Part shown: in pieces, positions 17,589 through 27,280 of the stretch
Numbering within the stretch: position 1 is the stretch's first letter
Layout of the letters: each line of letters starts with the position of its first letter
DNA from: Thermodesulfobium acidiphilum
Lineage (GTDB): Bacteria > Thermodesulfobiota > Thermodesulfobiia > Thermodesulfobiales > Thermodesulfobiaceae
Assembly (NCBI RefSeq): GCF_003057965.1
Contig: NZ_CP020921.1
Location: 1,313,001-1,377,000, forward strand
Length of the DNA stretch: 64,000 nucleotides
Direction of reading: 5' to 3'
Notes under the pieces: model-generated
What the model saw: the letters and a program-made list of their open reading frames with translations, nothing else
Databases searched by the model: none
What the model was told of the DNA's origin: nothing
Made by a program: the position numbers and the translations under genes

Positions 17589-19850
17589 TTGTTTAAAACT
17601 AGTGTAGTAGGTTATCCAAGAATTGGTGAAAAAAGGGAATTAAAGTTTCTTCTGGAAAACTTTTGGCAGGGTAAAATCGATGAAGACGAATTTATATTAA
17701 AGTATCATGAACTAGAACTTTCAAGATGTAAACTACAGTCAGAATTTGGCATAGATTTAATACCCGTAGGTGATATGTCAATGTACGATCACGTACTTGA
17801 TACAGCTTATATGTTTGGAGCAATTCCAAAAAGGTTTGGCAAACCCAATGGTCTTGATTTATCAGTTTACTTTTCTATGGCTAGAGGTTCTAAAGATGCC
17901 CCAGCAATGGAAATGACAAAGTGGTTTGATACGAATTATCACTATCTTGTGCCAGAAATAGATGATGAACAAAAATTTTATTTAAATTACCCCTTCGTAT
18001 TAGAATCGTTTAAAAGAGCAAAAGAGGCTGGCATTATTGCAAAACCTGTAATTTTAGGCGGTTTTACCTTTCTTAAATTATCAAAGTCATATTCTCCAAA
18101 AAGATTCAAAGATCTTTTGTTAAAATTAGCCCCATTATATGTTGAACTAATTCAACTATTAGAGAAAGAGGGTGCAAAGTACGTTCAAATAGATGAACCA
18201 TATTTAGTTTTAGGTCTTACATCCGATGAGCTAAAAATATTTAGAGAATTTTATTACAGCATTTTGCCATATCTAAGCTGTAAAACCATTTTACAAACTT
18301 ATTTTGAAGGCGTACCAGAACTAGAAATGCTTTATGAACTTCCATTCAAAGGTTTTGGACTTGATTTTTGCAGATCAGACGAAAATCTTAATAAGATACT
18401 AAACACAGACTTTCCTGAAAACAAGTTTTTGGTAGCTGGTTTGATAAATGGTAGAAATATCTGGAAATCAGATTTAACTAAAGTCATAAAGATTCTGGAT
18501 AAAATTAAAGTCAAAGTACATCCGGATAAAATTATACTTTCTACAAGTTGTTCTCTAATGTTTATCCCTTCTTCTGACAAAAACGCTGAGGATTTTCCTA
18601 AAGAGCTAATTAATAGGCTTTCTTTTGCAAAAGATAGGCTTAAAGAACTCTACACTCTAAAGGAATTCTTAAACGGTAACAATTTATTTTCTTCAAAGAT
18701 AGAAGAATCACACAAAATATGGGAAAAAACACCTGAAACCTTTTTCATAAAGGAAGTACACAATAGAATAAAGAACTTGAAAAAAGAAGATTTTATAAGA
18801 AAGGAACCCTTTGAAGAAAGATACAATATTCAGATGGACGAGCTTAAACTTGGTTTGTTTCCTACTACTACTATTGGTAGTTTCCCGCAAACCAAAGAAC
18901 TTAGGGCAAAGAGGGCCGCATTCAAATCCGGTTCAATTTCTAAAGAAGAGTACACATCATATATCAAAAATCTTATAGAAGATGCAATTAAAAAGCAGGA
19001 GGACTTAGGTCTTGACGTATTTGTACATGGCGAATTTGAAAGAACTGATATGGTAGAATTTTTTGGAGAAAAACTACAGGGTTTTGCCACATCAAAATTT
19101 GCCTGGGTTCAATCTTATGGCTCAAGATGTGTAAGGCCGCCTATAATTTATGCTGATATTATGAGAAATGCTCCAATGACTTTAGACGAAATAATATACG
19201 CTCAATCATTAACAAAAAAGCCTGTAAAGGGTATGTTAACAGGTCCTGTTACAATACTCAATTGGTCATTTGTAAGAGAAGATATTCCACGAGAGGAAGT
19301 AGCTTATCAAATAGCTCTTGCTCTTGCAGATGAGATATTAGATCTTGAAAAGAACGGCATTAAAATAATTCAAATCGATGAACCGGCATTTAGAGAAGGC
19401 TTACCTTTAAGAAAATCAAATAGAGAGAAATATATTGATTGGGCTATAAAATCCTTTAGATTGACAAATAGTAATGTAAAAAAGAATACCCAAATTCATA
19501 CACATATGTGCTATTCTGAGTTCAATGAAATGATTGAAGCAATCTATGCAATGGATTCCGACGTTATTTCTATAGAAGCATCAAGAAGTAAAGGCGATAT
19601 CCTTGAGGTTTTTGAGAAATTCAAATACGATCACGGCATAGGACTTGGAACTTATGATATTCATAGTCCAAGAGTACCATCTGTTTCCGAAATACTCGAA
19701 ATATTAGAACGATCCATAAAGGTTATTGATAAAAAACTTATCTGGGTTAATCCAGATTGCGGTCTTAAAACAAGAAATTGGGAAGAAACCATACCCTCAT
19801 TAAAAAATATGGTTGAAGCTGCAAAAATTATGAGAGAAAGAAATAAATAG
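17589..19850 (+). CDS. metE: Cobalamin-independent methionine synthase
   Basis: MetE transfers the methyl group of methyltetrahydropteroyl-triglutamate to homocysteine without cobalamin. The 753-residue length fits the two-barrel enzyme. The N-terminal barrel starts VVGYPRIGEKREL; the C-terminal barrel has TTTIGSFPQTKELR, HGEFERTDMVEFFGE and VQSYGSRCVRPP. Zinc ligands are seen in THMCYSEF (His and Cys) and in NPDCGLKTR (Cys). Translation starts with TTG after GGAAGGAGTGAGG. It stands alone between divergent trxA and a bidirectional terminator. Confidence 0.97.
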   Translation: MFKTSVVGYPRIGEKRELKFLLENFWQGKIDEDEFILKYHELELSRCKLQSEFGIDLIPVGDMSMYDHVLDTAYMFGAIPKRFGKPNGLDLSVYFSMARGSKDAPAMEMTKWFDTNYHYLVPEIDDEQKFYLNYPFVLESFKRAKEAGIIAKPVILGGFTFLKLSKSYSPKRFKDLLLKLAPLYVELIQLLEKEGAKYVQIDEPYLVLGLTSDELKIFREFYYSILPYLSCKTILQTYFEGVPELEMLYELPFKGFGLDFCRSDENLNKILNTDFPENKFLVAGLINGRNIWKSDLTKVIKILDKIKVKVHPDKIILSTSCSLMFIPSSDKNAEDFPKELINRLSFAKDRLKELYTLKEFLNGNNLFSSKIEESHKIWEKTPETFFIKEVHNRIKNLKKEDFIRKEPFEERYNIQMDELKLGLFPTTTIGSFPQTKELRAKRAAFKSGSISKEEYTSYIKNLIEDAIKKQEDLGLDVFVHGEFERTDMVEFFGEKLQGFATSKFAWVQSYGSRCVRPPIIYADIMRNAPMTLDEIIYAQSLTKKPVKGMLTGPVTILNWSFVREDIPREEVAYQIALALADEILDLEKNGIKIIQIDEPAFREGLPLRKSNREKYIDWAIKSFRLTNSNVKKNTQIHTHMCYSEFNEMIEAIYAMDSDVISIEASRSKGDILEVFEKFKYDHGIGLGTYDIHSPRVPSVSEILEILERSIKVIDKKLIWVNPDCGLKTRNWEETIPSLKNMVEAAKIMRERNK

Positions 19851-19859
19851 AAAACTTTA

Positions 19860-19887
19860 CCCCAGAGTATTTCTTAACTCTCTGGGG
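19860..19887 (+). terminator. Bidirectional terminator between metE and the helicase gene
   Basis: Arms CCCCAGAG and CTCTGGGG form an eight-pair stem followed by TTTTTAT on the plus strand, ten bases after the metE stop. On the minus strand the downstream sequence is TAAAGTTTTC, so it may also end the opposing helicase transcript. Confidence 0.9.
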
Positions 19888-19890
19888 TTT

Positions 19891-21732
19891 TTATCCTACA
19901 ATAGAAACATCAAGATAACTATCCTTTTCTCTTAAAAAGGGAGAGATAGTGTTTTTCGCAAAATAGCCTCTATTTTTCTTTGAATGTCTGGGAAATATGA
20001 ATAAAAGTCTTTGTTTTGCCCTAGTTATTGCTACATAAAATAGTCTTCTCTCTTCTTCTATTTCATCAGTCGATTGGGCTTTAAAGTGTGGATAAACGCT
20101 TTCGATCACTGATAACAAGAATACTACGTCAAATTCCAATCCCTTTGCTGAATGAATAGTGCTTAAGATTACATTATTATTGTCAAATTCAACCCTTTCA
20201 ACCGGATTAAGTGTAAAAGCTTCAAGATAGTCTACCAAATTATCATAATTAGAACTCATATCCATGAATTTGATTAAATCTGCTTCTCTTTCTTCATAAT
20301 TTTCAGGGTAAAGTCTGATCATTATATCCTTATAAAAATTAAAAATTAATTCTAGGATATCATGCCAGTCGGTAGTTTCAAATAATTTTTCAAAAAAAAG
20401 ATTTAATTCTTCAAGATTTTTTTCTTTAGACAATGCAATCTTTAAATTACCTCCATTAATCACAGCATTTTTAATCTTTTCTGCTTTTTTTTCGCCAATT
20501 CCAGGAAACATCCTCAAAATTCTAATCAATGCTATTTCATCCTTTGGATTTACAAAAACTCTCAAAAACGACATAAAATCTTTAGCATGAGCGCTTTCAG
20601 TTAATTTTTGACCTCCATAAAAAGAATATTTTATTCCCATAGAGTTAAGTTGGCTTTCAAGGTTTCTACCAATATACGCTGCCCTATATAAAGCTGCCAC
20701 CTTTAAACCCTTTTCATTGAATTTTTGCATTTCTCTAGCCACATACCTTGCTTCTTCCCAGTCGTCACTAACAATTACCAATTTAGGCTTAACGTTATCC
20801 TTTAGTTTTACATTAGCTATCAATTCCTTTTTAATAGAATTATATGAAGACTGAATGATAGAATTAGCAATATCCAAAATTGGTTGAGTTGACCTGTAGT
20901 TTGAAGAAAGAATAATTTTTTCAGCATCAAGTCTTTTGATAAAATCAAACATATTTTTATAATAAGCCCCCCTAAAAGAATAAATGCTTTGAGCGTCATC
21001 TCCAACTGCACTTATCCTTGAACCTAAATAATAGAAACGGTACAACATTTCGGCCTGAATTTGATTTGTATCTTGAAATTCATCTACCAAAACTTCGTCG
21101 AAAGGACTTTTTTCAAGAGCTTTAATTGAAAGCAATCCGTACATCAAAAGATCGTCGAAATCCAAATAATTTCTTTCTCTTTTGCTTAGTTCATATAAAT
21201 TTACAATCTTTTTGATATCTTCAAAGTTAACATATTTATATTTTCTTTGAATGATCTCAATAAAATCCTGGTTATTATTTCTTGCATATGAATATATTGA
21301 TAAAATATCTTTTGGTTTAAATATCAGCGAATCAAGTTTTTCTTTACTATATATTCTAGAAAATACCTTCTTCATCAGGTCAAGAGAGTCAGATTCATCA
21401 ATTATGACAAAATCGTTGGTCAACCCAATTCTTTCTGAATGCCTTCTAATTATATTCGAACAAAAGGAATGAAAGGTTCCAGAATAAAGCCTATTTTTAG
21501 TGTCTTCTCTTATCAAGTCCCTAACTCTTGTAGTCATTTCCATTGCTGCCTTCTTAGTAAATGTGAGCAAAAGATACCTCGCATCCGGGTTCTCTTTTAT
21601 AAGTCTTGCTGCCCTGGTTGTTAAAACCCTTGTTTTGCCTGTGCCTGCACCAGCTACTATCAAAAGCGCCCTGCTATCAGAGTATACAGCCCTTTTTTGT
21701 TCTTCGTTTAAGTTTGAATCCAAAATATACAC
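19891..21732 (-). CDS. UvrD/Rep/PcrA-type superfamily 1 DNA helicase
   Basis: This 613-residue protein is a 3'-5' SF1 helicase of the UvrD/Rep group, used in repair and replication restart. Visible motifs are Q-motif LNEEQKRAV, motif I AGAGTGKTRVL, Ia TFTKKAAMEM, II VDEFQDTN, III GDDAQSIYSFRGA, IV SSNYRS, V STIHSAKGLEFDVVF and VI RRLFYVAITRAK. At 613 residues it is shorter than UvrD/PcrA (about 720) and lacks their basic C-terminal tail, so it may be closer to Rep-like or smaller anaerobe helicases. The substrate role is not determined by sequence. Confidence 0.93.
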   Translation of the reverse strand: MYILDSNLNEEQKRAVYSDSRALLIVAGAGTGKTRVLTTRAARLIKENPDARYLLLTFTKKAAMEMTTRVRDLIREDTKNRLYSGTFHSFCSNIIRRHSERIGLTNDFVIIDESDSLDLMKKVFSRIYSKEKLDSLIFKPKDILSIYSYARNNNQDFIEIIQRKYKYVNFEDIKKIVNLYELSKRERNYLDFDDLLMYGLLSIKALEKSPFDEVLVDEFQDTNQIQAEMLYRFYYLGSRISAVGDDAQSIYSFRGAYYKNMFDFIKRLDAEKIILSSNYRSTQPILDIANSIIQSSYNSIKKELIANVKLKDNVKPKLVIVSDDWEEARYVAREMQKFNEKGLKVAALYRAAYIGRNLESQLNSMGIKYSFYGGQKLTESAHAKDFMSFLRVFVNPKDEIALIRILRMFPGIGEKKAEKIKNAVINGGNLKIALSKEKNLEELNLFFEKLFETTDWHDILELIFNFYKDIMIRLYPENYEEREADLIKFMDMSSNYDNLVDYLEAFTLNPVERVEFDNNNVILSTIHSAKGLEFDVVFLLSVIESVYPHFKAQSTDEIEEERRLFYVAITRAKQRLLFIFPRHSKKNRGYFAKNTISPFLREKDSYLDVSIVG

Positions 21733-22199
21733 CTCTAAGCTCCTATTATTTAAAAACTTTATTATATATTAGAATCGAAAATAGAAGTTAAATATGTTAA
21801 TGAAATTCTAAAATTTTCTCTAACAGTGTAAAATTAATTTTATCATCCACTATCTCTTATCATGGACGATCTGATTTTACGAGAATTACCCAAAGAATTC
21901 AAAGTTATATTTAGAAAAGATTGTGCTGCTTAATAAACAAATGTATTGAAAAGGCAATATATTTAATAATGGGTTATAGTTTTTATAAAAGAAGTCTAAA
22001 TGAAAAAAATTATATTTATGACTGATAGCATTGTAAGAACTTTATTACTAGCTGGTTTAAGGATACCATATTAGACAGATATATTTAAACCAGTAAATTT
22101 CTCTAAAATTTTTAAGCATGTTAACTAAAAAAACTTTTGATATTATATTCTTATGTTAAAATAGAGTGTTAATTTTTTGTAGAGCATAAGGAGAGAATA
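21733..22199. other. 467-base stretch without a convincing gene
   Basis: The only open frames are short: one of 24 codons at 22000-22074 and fragments between 21860 and 22015 interrupted by stops. One fragment reads KAIYLIMGYSFYKRSLNE, faintly reminiscent of transposase remnants, but I cannot identify it. No clear terminal inverted repeats or tRNA are seen. The last 70 bases probably hold the hisS promoter; a -10 like TAAAAT lies near 22158. Confidence 0.5.
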
Positions 22200-23459
22200 T
22201 TGAACTACAAAGCGCCCAAAGGAACTTTTGATATTTTCGGGGAAAGGGTTAAAATTTACGAAAAAATAGAAAGCGTTGGCAAGAAAATTATGAAATTATA
22301 TGGTTTTTCACAGATAAGAACGCCAATCTTTGAGGATGCAGGACTTTTTATAAGAAGTCTCGGCGAGACTTCAGATGTAGTCCAAAAGGAGATGTATCTG
22401 TTCAAAGATAAAGGTGATAGGTTACTAGCTTTAAGACCAGAAGGTACAGCTCCAGTAATAAGAGCAATAATCGAAAACAACCTTGCCCAAAATAGCCCTA
22501 CAAAACTCTATTACACAGGTCAGATGTTTAGATACGAAAGGCCTCAGGCAGGTAGATTTAGGCAATTTCATCAATTTGGAGCAGAAATAGTTGGGACACA
22601 AGACCCTATTTCCGATTTTGAAATAATCGATTCCTCCACAAAAATATTAAAAGAATTGGGCATAGAATATGAATTACATCTTAACTCGGTAGGTTGTAAA
22701 GGTTGTAGAGGAGTTTATAAAGAGGCTTTACTCGCTTTTTTAAAAGATCATGAAAATGAGTTGTGTAACAATTGTAAAACCCGAATGTACAAAAACCCAC
22801 TAAGAGTTTTGGATTGTAAAGAACATCAGTGCATGCTTGCAATATCAAATGCACCTAAAATTACAGATTATCTATGCAATGACTGTAAAATTCATTTTGA
22901 AAAATTGCAGAGCTATCTTAAGAAATTTAAAATAGAATATGTTCTAAACCCTCGTCTCGTAAGAGGTCTTGATTATTACACGAAAACTGCATTCGAAGCA
23001 TTAAACTTTTCACTTGGTTCACAAAATGCAGTTTTAGGCGGAGGAAGATATGACGGGCTTGCAGAAGAGCTCGGAGGTAAAAATCTTCCAGGAGTAGGGT
23101 TTGCATCAGGAATAGAAAGACTCGTTACCATTTTAGAAAAATCGGATAAAACTTATGAAAAGGAACATAAATTTATGGTAATTCCTGTAACAGAAAATGA
23201 GTTTAGCTTTGCTTTGGAGTTTTTAGCACAATTAAGAAATTTTGTAAGTTCTTTGTTTCCATATGACTATAAAAACTTAAAATCTGCTATGAAACTTGCT
23301 TCTAAATCTAATTGTGACTACGCAATATTAATTGGCCAGGATGAAATAAATAATAATACGATCAGCATAAAAAATCTTGAAAATGGCCAGCAAAAGAGTT
23401 TTTCTAAAGATAAATTTCTAAATATCTTAAGTAATGAGAGGTGTAATTTTGGCTTATAG
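22200..23459 (+). CDS. hisS: Histidyl-tRNA synthetase
   Basis: HisRS charges tRNA-His. The 419-residue protein starts with TTG (MNYKAPKGTFDIFG) after AAGGAGAG. Class II motifs are present: motif 2 FRYERPQAGRFRQFHQFGAE, the His-specific RGLDYYTKTAFE, and motif 3 GVGFASGIERL. A four-cysteine patch, LCNNCKTRMYKNPLRVLDCK, matches that of many bacterial HisRS. The stop overlaps the start of aspS, a common hisS-aspS pairing. Confidence 0.97.
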   Translation: MNYKAPKGTFDIFGERVKIYEKIESVGKKIMKLYGFSQIRTPIFEDAGLFIRSLGETSDVVQKEMYLFKDKGDRLLALRPEGTAPVIRAIIENNLAQNSPTKLYYTGQMFRYERPQAGRFRQFHQFGAEIVGTQDPISDFEIIDSSTKILKELGIEYELHLNSVGCKGCRGVYKEALLAFLKDHENELCNNCKTRMYKNPLRVLDCKEHQCMLAISNAPKITDYLCNDCKIHFEKLQSYLKKFKIEYVLNPRLVRGLDYYTKTAFEALNFSLGSQNAVLGGGRYDGLAEELGGKNLPGVGFASGIERLVTILEKSDKTYEKEHKFMVIPVTENEFSFALEFLAQLRNFVSSLFPYDYKNLKSAMKLASKSNCDYAILIGQDEINNNTISIKNLENGQQKSFSKDKFLNILSNERCNFGL

Positions 23460-25221
23460 AACACACACGTTAAGAGATATAAACAAATCTTTAGAGAACA
23501 AAATTATCACTATATGTGGTTGGGTTAACAAAAGGCGTGATCACGGAAATCTTATATTTCTTGATATTAGAGACAGATATTCTCTTTTACAGGTTGTAGT
23601 AGACTCAGAAAACAAAGAAAATTTTAAGAAAGCAGAGGAAATCAGATCTGAATATGTGGTACAAATAACAGGAGAACTAAGAAAAAGACCATTGGGTACA
23701 GAGAATACAAAAATTTCAACTGGAGAATTCGAATTAGTTGCCAACACTATAAATATATTAAACAAATCAAAGGTACCACCATTTTCTATTTCTGATGATC
23801 AAAAGGATTATGACGAAAAATTAGGATTAAAATACAGATATCTTGATCTCAGAAGACCTGATAAAAAAGAAAATATCATAAAAAGACATATAATAACTAA
23901 CACTATAAGAAATCATTTTTTAGAAAACGATTTTCTCGAAATAGAAACACCATACCTTACAAAAAGCACGCCGGAAGGTGCAAGAGATTTTCTTGTTCCC
24001 TCAAGACTTCAACCGGGAACTTTTTATGCGCTTCCGCAATCACCACAACTTTTCAAACAAATTTTGATGGTGAGCGGATTTGATAAATACTTTCAAATAG
24101 TAAGATGTTTTAGGGATGAAGATCTAAGAGCTGATAGACAGCCAGAATTCACTCAGATAGACGTTGAAATGTCATTTGTAGAACCAAATGATGTAATAAC
24201 CATTACAGAAGAACTCTTCAAAAAATTAAACTCACAATTCGGCATAGAATGTAACTACCCTATTAAAAGAATGAGTTATAAAGAAGCTATGAATAAATAT
24301 GGGACAGATAGGCCAGATCTTAGAAATCCTCTTGAAATATGTGATTTTACTGAAATTCTAAGAAATACAAAGTTAAAGATATTTAGAAGTGTAATCGAAA
24401 GGGATGGGTATATTAAGGGTTTTATATTAAAAAATAAAGACTGCCATAATTCTCGGCCAATTCTTGAAAAGATAAACAATATGGCAAAGGATTTTGGACT
24501 CCCAGGCATTGCATGGATACTATTCGATGGCTCTGAGATAAGATCCCCAATAGCAAAATTTTTATCTGAAGATGAAATAAACTCTTTCAAAAAAATATTT
24601 GATATCGGAGACAAAGATGCCATTCTTCTTGCTGCAGGTAAAGACGGCCTTTTACAATCTCTTGGTTTGCTAAGAATATTTCTTGGAAACGAGTTTAAGT
24701 TGATAAATGAGGACGAATTTAAATACTTGTGGGTTGTAGATTTTCCCTTGTTCGAATACGACGAAAAGGAAAAAAGGCTAAGTTCTGTTCATCACCCATT
24801 TACTGCTCCACATCCAGAAGACCTGGAAAAATTAGATACAGATCCACTTTCTGTTCGCTCCCTTGCCTATGACATCGTCCTAAACGGAAACGAATTAGGC
24901 GGAGGAAGCATTAGAATAAACAATACCCATTTGCAAAGCAAGATATTCAAACTCCTCGACATTTCGACAGAAGAAGCACAAATAAAATTTGGCTTTCTTC
25001 TGGAGGCACTAGAATATGGCGCCCCTCCACACGGAGGCATTGCACTTGGGCTCGACAGAATAACTATGCTATTTACTGGTGCAAAGTCTCTGAGAGATGT
25101 AATAGCCTTTCCGAAGACCCAGAGCGGGACATGCCTTCTTACCGATGCGCCGTCACAGGTGGACAAAAAGCAGCTTGACGAATTGTCTATTTCTGTGAAT
25201 ATAAAGAAAGAGCAAGACTAA
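23449..25221 (+). CDS. aspS: Aspartyl-tRNA synthetase
   Basis: AspRS charges tRNA-Asp. I prefer the TTG start at 23449 (MAYRTHTLRDINKS) because GAGAGGTG lies five bases upstream. The frame extends to an ATG at 23434, which would add MRGVI but has no good ribosome binding site. Features are the OB-fold domain (VNKRRDHGNLIFLDIRDR), motif 2 FRDEDLRADRQPEFTQIDVE, a bacterial GAD insertion (residues about 280-410) and motif 3 GLDRITMLFTGAKSLRDVIAFPKT, quoted as family pattern around residue 530. It overlaps hisS by 11 bases. Confidence 0.96.
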   Translation: MAYRTHTLRDINKSLENKIITICGWVNKRRDHGNLIFLDIRDRYSLLQVVVDSENKENFKKAEEIRSEYVVQITGELRKRPLGTENTKISTGEFELVANTINILNKSKVPPFSISDDQKDYDEKLGLKYRYLDLRRPDKKENIIKRHIITNTIRNHFLENDFLEIETPYLTKSTPEGARDFLVPSRLQPGTFYALPQSPQLFKQILMVSGFDKYFQIVRCFRDEDLRADRQPEFTQIDVEMSFVEPNDVITITEELFKKLNSQFGIECNYPIKRMSYKEAMNKYGTDRPDLRNPLEICDFTEILRNTKLKIFRSVIERDGYIKGFILKNKDCHNSRPILEKINNMAKDFGLPGIAWILFDGSEIRSPIAKFLSEDEINSFKKIFDIGDKDAILLAAGKDGLLQSLGLLRIFLGNEFKLINEDEFKYLWVVDFPLFEYDEKEKRLSSVHHPFTAPHPEDLEKLDTDPLSVRSLAYDIVLNGNELGGGSIRINNTHLQSKIFKLLDISTEEAQIKFGFLLEALEYGAPPHGGIALGLDRITMLFTGAKSLRDVIAFPKTQSGTCLLTDAPSQVDKKQLDELSISVNIKKEQD

Positions 25222-25641
25222 TTATTTCTTGATATAATCTTCGGCTATATCAATAGCCCTTCCCAGAAGAGAAACGTCTTCTGGATAATTGATTATGGTT
25301 GATGGAGTTTTATCTTCTAATATCAAGATATTGTTTTCAGAAAATGTCTTGTATTCCAGCATTCTGGTTGGCAGCAAGATGTCTTTTATATCAGTAGAAT
25401 ATCTCTTCAAGCTCTTAACAACATCCTTATCAAAGTGTATCTCACTTAAAACCCAGAATTTCATAGTGTGATCGTTTTTGTCATAAACCACACTGTCAGC
25501 ATCCACATAATCTTTTCTAACCTCTCCCGATGAAAGTGTCAGTGTGCCAACATACTGCCAGTTGGTAGCAAACGCAAAATCTGATTTCGGAAAGAAAAAT
25601 ATTATTGCAAAACCTATTATTAGAAGAAGTTTAGCTCTCAT
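25222..25641 (-). CDS. Secreted protein, possibly surface-adhesin E-like
   Basis: A 139-residue exported protein of unknown role. Residues 1-25 form a signal peptide (MRAKLLLIIGFAIIFFFP... ending FAFA). The mature part, NWQYVGTLTLSSGEVRKDYV then DADSVVYDKNDHTMKFWVLS, resembles small adhesin-E-like domains in which a Trp starts the chain and an Asp-Ser pair follows a tyrosine or valine strand. This comparison is from memory and weak. Its stop codon touches the aspS stop with no base between the two convergent genes. Confidence 0.6.
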   Translation of the reverse strand: MRAKLLLIIGFAIIFFFPKSDFAFATNWQYVGTLTLSSGEVRKDYVDADSVVYDKNDHTMKFWVLSEIHFDKDVVKSLKRYSTDIKDILLPTRMLEYKTFSENNILILEDKTPSTIINYPEDVSLLGRAIDIAEDYIKK

Positions 25642-25777
25642 AAAATCTTCATCCCTCCTATATTTAGCATATTATTATATTTTATATCATAATCTCAGCA
25701 AATTGATCGCACAATGCAAGAAATGTTAGAATCTAATATCCTAAATTATTTAAAATTAAATAACTCTGGAGGAATTT

Positions 25778-26689
25778 ATGAAGCGATTATTGGTTTCAAT
25801 TTTTCTAATACTATTCATCTTGATCTCAAAAAGTGCTTATGCAAATCAAGAGTTTTACGATCTGTTAAGTAACACGTACACAAGGTACACAAATACTGAG
25901 TCTTCAATAATAGCCTACAAGATTTTAGGCGAAAAAAATAAAAAGACTATTGTAATGCTGGAGCCTTTTTCAAGCAGCATGAACAGTTGGGATGATTCGT
26001 TGGTTATGAGCCTGCTACAAAATTTCAGACTCATCTTTATAGATTATCCGGGTATCGGACAGTCCAGGTTTCTCTCAAACAACGATCCAGATATAAGAGA
26101 GCTGGCACAAGCTGTAAAAAATGTTTTAAGGAATGAGAAGATAAAGAGCGCAAATATTCTTGGATACTCTCTGGGAGGATTTGTAGCACAACAATTCGCA
26201 AGGATGTACCCTGATATGGTAGACTCCCTCATATTAATTAGTACCAATGCAGGAGGACCTAACGCTATAAAGCCTCAAGACTATGTAGTAGATGCTCTTT
26301 TCAATCCATTGCCAGACATAGAAAAGCAGGGCGAAAGAGTTATGAAGGTGCTATTCCCAAAAGACGAAGTTGACAATTACAAAATTAAGATGGCGCTCAT
26401 ATACCAAAGATCTTCTCCAGACATTACTCCAAGAGTTTTTAACTACGAGAAACAAATTATATCTGCATGGTATCTTAGCAATGTTAACCAAGAAGAGCTT
26501 AAAGGCAAAGATTTTAAAACTCTTATACTCTCATCCGATCAAGATCTGGTAGTCCCACCCGAAAACGCATCAATACTTCACAAGATTTTACCAAACTCAA
26601 AATTAATAATTTTCAAAGGCGCAGGTCACGCTCTTATCTACCAGATGCCATCAGAAGTAGCAACAGCTATTAGAAAATTTCTTGAGTAA
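25778..26689 (+). CDS. Exported alpha/beta hydrolase
   Basis: A 303-residue alpha/beta-fold hydrolase with an N-terminal signal peptide (MKRLLVSIFLILFILISKSAYA), so it should act outside the cytoplasmic membrane. The oxyanion region is MLEPFSSSMNSWDDS. The nucleophile elbow is GYSLGG, the acid is probably Asp in SSDQDLVVPPE, and the His is in GAGHALIYQ. It resembles esterases and haloperoxidase-like hydrolases; the substrate cannot be read from sequence. Ribosome binding site GGAGGAAT precedes the ATG. The 3' end overlaps the opposing methyltransferase gene by 20 bases. Confidence 0.85.
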   Translation: MKRLLVSIFLILFILISKSAYANQEFYDLLSNTYTRYTNTESSIIAYKILGEKNKKTIVMLEPFSSSMNSWDDSLVMSLLQNFRLIFIDYPGIGQSRFLSNNDPDIRELAQAVKNVLRNEKIKSANILGYSLGGFVAQQFARMYPDMVDSLILISTNAGGPNAIKPQDYVVDALFNPLPDIEKQGERVMKVLFPKDEVDNYKIKMALIYQRSSPDITPRVFNYEKQIISAWYLSNVNQEELKGKDFKTLILSSDQDLVVPPENASILHKILPNSKLIIFKGAGHALIYQMPSEVATAIRKFLE

Positions 26690-27266
26690 ATTTTTGTACG
26701 TAAAGAATATAGCCTTCTTCATCGTCCTTTGTGTGTAGTATTGAAAATCCTTTATCCTTTGCTATCTCCTGTACGATCTCTACGGGTAAAAGCACGTGGT
26801 CTTTTACTTCTTCTTTTCTTGAATGAACCATATTTATGTGCTGTCTCGAAGAGTTATGTAATATCAAGATTTCGCCTCTATTGTCCAATAGCTTTGAAGA
26901 TTTTGTAAACACCTCCTCCAATTCCCCCAAATGCGGCAAAACATTTATCATAAGAATAAGGTCAAAAATGCCCTCTACATCGAAGAAATTCTTTATATTA
27001 ACTGTGAACCTTGCATCCTGTATTCTCTCAATAGCCCTTCTAACCATCTTTGCTGATATATCTATTGCGAACAACTTTGCATTAGATTTTAATCTTTTTA
27101 AAATATAACTAGTTTCAACTCCTGTAGCACATCCAACTTCTAGCACTCTTGTAAACGAATTCCAGTTAACAAGCTCAAGCCCCCTCTCCAAGACGTCTAT
27201 ATCTCCTCTTGAAAAGATATCGTCCCATTCATCAGACAATCGATCAAAAAAGTCTACACTATCCAT
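26670..27266 (-). CDS. Class I SAM-dependent methyltransferase
   Basis: A 198-residue methyltransferase with motif I VLEVGCATGVETSYIL, the acidic strand KLFAIDIS, and the motif IV region FDLILMINVLPHLGELEEV. It is the last gene of the cooC-like/fecBCD operon, 14 bases after the ATPase gene, and this context suggests a role linked to the imported metal chelate or its ligand. That is inference; the sequence does not give the substrate. The gene ends 20 bases inside the opposing alpha/beta hydrolase. Confidence 0.85.
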   Translation of the reverse strand: MDSVDFFDRLSDEWDDIFSRGDIDVLERGLELVNWNSFTRVLEVGCATGVETSYILKRLKSNAKLFAIDISAKMVRRAIERIQDARFTVNIKNFFDVEGIFDLILMINVLPHLGELEEVFTKSSKLLDNRGEILILHNSSRQHINMVHSRKEEVKDHVLLPVEIVQEIAKDKGFSILHTKDDEEGYILYVQKFTQEIF

Positions 27267-27280
27267 TCTACCTCCAAAAC

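Noticed and set aside
22000-22074. 24-codon frame MKKIIFMTDS... in the gap before hisS
   Set aside because: No Shine-Dalgarno, no recognisable family and very short; treated as chance or decayed sequence.
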